From positions 54,024,457-54,088,456 of the forward strand of contig NC_083343.1 of assembly GCF_019175385.1 (NCBI RefSeq): a stretch of DNA of 64,000 nt, written 5' to 3'. The notes under the pieces are model-generated. The model ran no database searches and was not told where the DNA came from. It was given only the letters and a program-made list of their open reading frames with translations. Positions 58,601-64,000 of the stretch are shown piece after piece. Positions within the stretch are counted from its first letter, which is position 1. Each line of letters begins with the position of its first letter. This DNA is from Lycium barbarum (taxonomy: Eukaryota > Streptophyta > Magnoliopsida > Solanales > Solanaceae). The translations under genes were made by a program, and so were the position numbers.

Positions 58601-61600
58601 TGTCACGACCCAACCCCGTAGGCCGTGACTAGTGCCCGATATGGGCACTCAAACGCATTCCAGTATATAGCAGAAGCCGACAAGGCTTTATCTCAAATTT
58701 AGCTAATTTCCAGAAAAATTTCGGCAGAGTCTCCTTTGTTTTACGGACTATCCCAAATACCCTGCACGCAGAAAAGACCAACAAAGGCCACACAGGGCCA
58801 ACAGAGCAACATTTAAATATATGCGGACCGGCCGCCGCGGCGAATGGGATCGCCCAAACACAACATATACACACATTTGTACAGAAAGACCCCAACCCAC
58901 AAACATATCTACAGACCTCTAAACAGACCGACAGAATCATATGATGGGACAGGGCCCCGCCGTACCCATGAACGAGAATATACATATATAGAAGTGGCAG
59001 ACTGTACCAAAAGATGGCTCTGAATAAAAAAACGCTCCAAATGGCAGAAAAGATATCCTAGACGGACGGATCAGCAAACCTGTCGTCGGTACCTGCGCGG
59101 CATGAAAACGCAGCCCCCGAAGAAAGGGGGTCAGTACGAAATATGTACTGAATATGTAAAGCCTGAATTACATAAACAAAATCATAACTGGTACAGAACG
59201 TATAGAAAGTGAGCAGAAAATCCAAAGTATCAAATACATATTTTCAAAACATGCAGAGTGTGTACCGAAACATATGTCAAATAAAATCCGGCCCCTTCCA
59301 AGGGACTCGGCAGACAGAGCGTGGCCACCCTCCCGACGCTGGTGCTACAACACAGAAGAATCCGAATGGGGGCATAACCCCGTCAAATAATATATCATAT
59401 CAGATGGCCATAGCAAATCATATCAGAATAAGCGTACATGGCACAGCATACTCCACAAACCCATGTACGCGTATACCTGCCCCTCACATCGAGGCACGGC
59501 GAACAATGCAAAGGATCACGCTTGACAACATATCCTGGCCCGGGCTCAGTGTGGGAAACATTGGGGCATCCACGAATAGAGTAGTGAGAAACTAAATGCA
59601 GTTAAAATATCATAAATATTTTCAGAGACTCGATGAGGCATATCAATGACAAACCAATTCAACGAAGTCAGACGGGATCGTAATAAGTGGGTTTCAGATG
59701 TCATAACGAACTACAGAAGCATAACCTTTCTGAAGTCGTTCCAAGTGCCAAAACAATTTATAAGACTTAAGGAAATATTTAAAATAGTTTATGTTTAGTA
59801 GTTAAAAGAGCATTCAGAACATTCCTTTCAAAAATCGTTCGAAAACAGGCCTTAAGTACAATAAGGGTAAAACCGGGAATAGTGGGCCCACCTCGGGACA
59901 AGCAAGGCGGTGGGCTCAAATTACATATTTTAAGATTATGGGGTCACCTACAAAGGTTCTACGAACGTTCTATAGCTTCCCAAGTGGTTTAGAGAAAGTT
60001 TGCATAATTTCCAAGAAAGCACACCAAAAGAGTTCAATCTTACTGAAAGAAAAAGTGATATTTTCACTTGCGGATTCCGAGGGGCAGAAAGTCTTTCGAG
60101 GCCCGAATCCGATTCTAATACGCTTAGGCATGCCAAAAGAAGGATCGGGTAGCTTTACATACCTTTTGAGCTTTTTAAGCCTATCCAAGCTCACTCCCCG
60201 TTTCGTCGAAAATCTGCAAATGGTCACATTTACCAAGTGTAAAGTATAGATGCTACGAATTCAATTCAACTCGTATTTGTCTACCGAAATTTCGGCAGCA
60301 CTTCCCCTATACATATAGCACCCCCGAGAATTCAACTCGGCTCAAAATCATCAACAACAACCCAAACAACAACATCAACAACAACAACAATCACTATAAA
60401 CGCAATATAACTTATTTAGCCATCTTTTCAATACAATATCATAACCTTCACTTTAACTTAACTTTCAAACTAATATCAATGATTTCACATTCATTATCAA
60501 TCTAGATCACCACAACATAGTTTAGAAGCATTTCATATCGTTTCCTCAAATTATACACACGATATACATAATATACAAACTTTCAGCCAAAGTCCTTACT
60601 CGTTCAAAACTTCTAATCTTTGACATACATATTCACAACATGATTCCAACTTCCAAATCTATCAATGATCATCATAATTTGCAACCTAATAACTTCATTT
60701 TCATAATGTCGTAAAATCGTACTAAAGCAACATAAGTTTCTACATTTCATTTCAAAGCAAACTCATATCATGTTACTTTCATTTACATTGCAAGAATCAC
60801 AATAACACAACTAACACACTAAATAAACTTAATCCATTTCCATTGCACACACTCCACACCACACGGCCATATACTCTTTTTATCAACTTCAACTCAATTC
60901 ATTCAACTTTCATTCCCGACATGCATTTCACTACCACCACAACTAGAATATAACATGAATTCAACACATTATGGCTATACAATATACACATGCACACGGC
61001 TACACATATATACCACACACCCACTTTGCAAACTTCCATTTCTTCATACAATCAACACATTTCTACATACTACAACACAAACAGGACTTCATAATACAAT
61101 AAAAAGGAATGAATCCTCACCTTTTTCTCTAGTATTCTTCACTTGGACAATTGATCAAATTGATGAACCAAGGCCTCTTTCTTCCAAAACAACTACACCA
61201 AGTTGAGAAGGGTACTCAATTTAGTAGGAAAACCACAAAAGAAAAATTTTTGGAGCAATATTTTTGATAGCCAATTTTTCCTTGCCAAAGCCGAAACCCC
61301 CCTTTTGTTTTGCTCTTGTTCTTTTGTTTTTTGTTCTTTCTTCAATCTTCTAAAGGATGAAGATGATATATAATAAGTATAATATGGTCCCCCTTAGTTA
61401 ATTTATCACATGGAAATTACTTTAGGCCATGGGTTTGGGCCATAGTTGGTCGGCCACCCCATCTCTCTTTGGGCCTCATTTCAATTCTCATTTTGAGCCC
61501 AATTGGCTTGTATATCATATTTTGTAATTCCCGAAACTAATTTTCCGAAATTCCAAATTTTGCCCTTAGCCCTATTCCACACTTCCACAAAAATATTCTT

Positions 61601-61703
61601 TCATAAACAACTCATGTGCTAAATATAATCAATTATGACTTTATTTCATACAAGTCAAGATTATTTCTAATTTTCCAAATGTGCGAAAACACGGGATATA
61701 ACA
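58601..61703 (-). repeat. 5' LTR of element E
   Basis: It is 3103 bp, TGTTATATCCCGTG to GTTGGGTCGTGACA on the minus strand. The TATA-like box is at 61365-61375, the palindrome CCGAAATTTCGG at 60284-60295, the donor-like site at 60162 and intact twin hairpins (CCCCC/GGGGG, CAGTAC-type) near 59113-59149. It matches the 3' LTR closely along its length. Confidence 0.95.
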
Positions 61704-62123
61704 TAACTCCTCTAAAACAACGCATCCCATTTATTGTCTATTTACGATATTTCCTTTCCACACTTCTTCCTCTTAGGTGCACCTAACTATATGACCTGAT
61801 TTTGAACAATTCTGAAAGAGTCTCCTTTACAATTATTACTATTCAAAATCTGCACGCAGCAAATACCAACAATGCCTCACAGGGCATACATATGTATACG
61901 ACATATCCCAGCCACCCAGGGCTCCCAATTTCAGGTAAAAGAACAAAAATATCAGAACTTACCTCTGTGACTCCCCATATCATCACTCACCTTCTCCCAT
62001 CGATACTGGGCGTCTGCTGAAATAAAAGGTTAGTATAAGGAATCTCATTTTCTATGACTTGGTTCTATCGCACGATCTAAGACAGAAAGAAGGTCAATGA
62101 TCCCTAGATGCCCTGCAGCCTCC

Positions 62124-62159
62124 TGTTTATAAGTGTGGCCGGCTTCACACCCATAAACG
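62124..62159 (-). promoter_or_regulatory. Kissing-loop-like leader hairpin, element G
   Basis: In the RNA sense the arms GTTTATGGGTGTG and CACACTTATAAAC pair fully with G-U allowed. The loop is AAGCCGGC with the palindrome GCCGGC (62138-62143). It is 45 nt from the primer-binding site. Confidence 0.78.
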
Positions 62160-62204
62160 GGACTCTACCGGACACGACTTTGCAGACAACCCCTAGGACG
62201 AACT

Positions 62205-62216
62205 GCTCTGATACCA
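62205..62216 (-). other. Primer-binding site, element G
   Basis: The minus strand reads TGGTATCAGAGC, exact, 3 nt from the LTR start at 62220. Confidence 0.93.
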
Positions 62217-62219
62217 ATT

Positions 62220-64000
62220 TGTCACACCCTAATCTTGATAGGGCATGATGGGCACCCGACCCTATACCCAGGGCCGAGCGAACCCCTTTTAGCTCTCGTT
62301 ATGTTCATAACCTCACTGGACTCTTGAGTAACGAAATGAAATGCATAATAAATACTTGTCAAAACCATTCTTTTCGTCGTTCTCAAATCAAGTAAAATCT
62401 GTAATCATATGGAATTTGTAACATAATGCGTAATGGTACGACAGCTTGCAGAGCTGCTTACAAGACTGACATGCTGTACACGTGACTCTGTCTGCAAAGT
62501 CTCTAACATAAATCAAGATACCATAATCATGAATACTCTGACTCGGCAACACTCCGGGAAGAAATGGAACTCGCCAATCCAGCTGGTACATCTCCTAGCA
62601 ATGTCCTATACTCATCTGTATACACCTGCGTGGCATGAAACGCAACCCCCGAAGAAAGGGGGTCAGTACGAGCAATGTACTGAGTATGTAAGGCATGAAT
62701 AGTAACATAGTAAGGGATGTAAAGTATGAATAATAACAGAATGGAAATATAGAGCATATCGTAAGATAAAAGAGTAATTTGTACATATGAATGCCTTTTG
62801 GAGGCACCATGCATGCTTAGTGCTGCGGAACGTGCAGCCCGATCCACATATATACATATATACATATATCCATTGTAATACTTTCTTTGAAAAACATTTC
62901 TTTTTCATATATATAGAAAATAGAGCATATCATATTGCCGAGGCGTCGGCTCCGATCCATTTAACCACATATATCCCGCGTCCGGGATGACATCATGTCA
63001 TAGACAGATACATGTATCGTGTGCATATCCCAGCGTATATAGCGCTCTGGCCCCTTTTTCCCATCTTCCCCATATACATATACATATATCATATTGATGT
63101 ATCATGTGCATATATCTTGTTCATGTATCATATACATATATCACGTACGCAGCATGCAGGAGAGCCCAAGGAAAGTTATGTCTCTATCGGAGTGACGTAA
63201 GGTCGGTAACCTCCGATTATATTATGGAATAATCATCATGGCTTTGTTTCACCTTGAAGGAACAATTATTATAAGATGAGACTAGCAACGAATAATAGCA
63301 TTAAGAGAACCTAAAATAAGATCATAAATCTCATTAGGCGTCACTCCATGTACTTTGGAATCTTTAAAATAGTCGTCATCCATGAATAAAATTGGGAAAT
63401 CAAGAAATAGCTCAACATTCATATATCGTCATTGAAATCGTAAACTTGGAACCTTTAAACATGGAATCGTTCTCATAATAATTACCGTAGAAAGATATTA
63501 TCATTTTTGGCATCATTGCCATCATGATAAAAACATGTCCATCTTTGTTGTCATAAGGGCTTTCAAAATCATAAACCTCTAGTTTAGGAAAAATATGGCA
63601 TTTTGGAAAACAACTATGAATTGTTAGGAAAGGAATTATGCCTTGGAGTCATAAACATCTAACTTTTGAGAACAAGGAAGATATGGAAACATTTATGAAG
63701 CCATAACATCGGAATCATGCCTTTGAAAGAAAGGGGCGAGCCTTAACGTACCTGTTCCACCTCTTATTAGCTACGCTTATTTGTCCAAGTTCGTAAGTCT
63801 ACATTTAAAAGGATTCACACTAACGTTAGACTCTTTATTGCACACTTGTTCCAAATTTCATATCAAACTATTCTATATTCTGCCGAAAATCGGGCAGCAT
63901 CTCCCCTGTTTATATGCCTAGCCCAAAATTGCAATTCAGCAACCAATCAACAACAACAATAATACCAACATCAACAACACCATTATTCATACCAATAAAT
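62220..64000 (-). repeat. 5' LTR of element G, partial (continues right)
   Basis: It begins TGTCACACCCTAATC at its U5 end. Its U5 matches solo LTR I (GGGCCGAGCGAACCC). Its middle matches H (GTGACGTAAGGTCGGTAACC, about 63192-63211). It carries twin hairpins (62648-62682), the donor-like site (63751) and a decayed palindrome (CTGCCGAAAATCGGGCAG, 63880-63897). U3 and the LTR start lie outside the window. Confidence 0.88.

Larger units (their letters stand above)
58400..60162 (-). other. Candidate leader intron of element E
   Basis: The donor-like AAAAG/GTATGTAAAG has its intron side from 60162. The acceptor ACATTTGCAG has its intron end at 58400, 2 nt before gag, with CCTAACG about 20 nt upstream. 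The 1763-nt span includes the twin LTR hairpins, primer-binding site and kissing-loop hairpin. It is the cleanest example in the window. Confidence 0.65.
50313..61703 (-). mobile_element. Element E: full-length Tekay-like element with TSD TAACT
   Basis: The 11.39-kb element has LTRs at 50313-53417 and 58601-61703, and TAACT at 50308-50312 and 61704-61708. It has one gag-pol frame (58397-53452) with four in-frame stops and one 10-bp deletion. The LTRs differ at about 15 sites in the first 440 bp of the U5 side and less elsewhere. It is the best preserved coding copy here, and its 3' half is the closest relative of the remnants in C. It is inserted in element G. Confidence 0.96.
61709..62219 (-). 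other. Leader and start of the internal region, element G
   Basis: This non-coding sequence holds the primer-binding site (62205-62216), the leader hairpin, the TTCTATCGCACGATCTAAG box (62063-62081) and an acceptor-like TTATTTCAG (intron end 62017) with ACTAACC upstream. The rest, down to 61709, begins the module interrupted by E. No gag ATG context is present. Confidence 0.75.
62017..63751 (-). other. Candidate leader intron of element G
   Basis: The donor-like ACAG/GTACGTTAAG has its intron side from 63751 in the LTR. The acceptor TATTTCAG has its intron end at 62017 (or the CAG 3 nt further). ACTAACC lies about 15 nt upstream. Length about 1735 nt. Confidence 0.58.
49007..64000 (-). mobile_element. 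Element G: partial non-autonomous gypsy element, split by E
   Basis: The minus-strand element has its 5' LTR from 62220 to beyond the window end, its leader at 61709-62219, then E as an insertion (TAACT on both sides), then internal sequence 50312-49007. The internal part is non-coding and carries a 5S-like segment. It is cut at 49006/49007 against B's LTR. No gag, RT or integrase motif remains. Confidence 0.85.

Overview
This is a plant nuclear window made entirely of nested LTR retrotransposons. I see no host gene, tRNA, rRNA gene or other cellular coding unit. The elements are Ty3/gypsy. Most have the layout gag - protease - RT - RNase H - integrase - C-terminal chromodomain, LTRs of about 2.6-3.5 kb and a primer-binding site for initiator tRNA-Met, which fits plant chromoviruses of the Tekay/Del type. 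A second, older lineage is TAT/Ogre-like. The style of the LTRs and of the TAT leader suggests a Solanaceae genome (inference, moderate confidence). I use local names: K, A, T, J, C, B, H, I, G and E.

Layout. 1-1687 is a minus-strand LTR (K) inserted in the 5' LTR of A. Element A (plus, 1688-10013) is old and full of stops. A TAT/Ogre-like remnant T (minus) survives as three pieces (10014-10094, 13223-16905, 27902-28890). It is split by solo LTR J (10095-13222, target duplication TTGTG) and by complete element C (plus, 16906-27901, GTAGG). Element B (minus) lies at 28891-35050 and 46041-49006. It is split inside its protease by element H (minus, 35051-46040, duplication AATAT/AATGT). The 5' LTR of H is itself split by solo LTR I (40837-44361, GTTAT). 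Element G (minus) runs from 49007 past the window end and is split by E (minus, 50313-61703, TAACT), the best preserved element, with a 725-codon open RNase H-integrase-chromodomain segment.

How the parts work together. The RNA leaders share an architecture that the usual domain list does not explain. (1) Every intact LTR carries a conserved 5' splice-site-like sequence (mostly GTATGT), and every leader ends in a CAG acceptor, in most elements 2 nt before the gag ATG and usually with a CTAAC branch-like motif. This predicts a 1.4-2.0 kb leader intron that removes the 3' part of the LTR and the primer-binding site. (2) Inside that intron, 43-45 nt after the primer-binding site, is a hairpin whose 8-nt loop holds a self-complementary hexamer. 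The hexamer differs between elements (GCGCGC, GTGCAC, GCCGGC) but stays palindromic, as expected of a kissing-loop dimerisation signal. Together these suggest that unspliced RNA dimerises and is packaged while spliced RNA is translated.

C and G also carry a full-length-like 5S rRNA-derived segment in a non-coding internal module, and part of that module replaces pol in H. C and H have closely similar LTR pairs but ruined coding regions, so they probably moved as non-autonomous passengers, with E-like elements as candidate helpers. All sequence comparisons were done by eye, so percentages are estimates.
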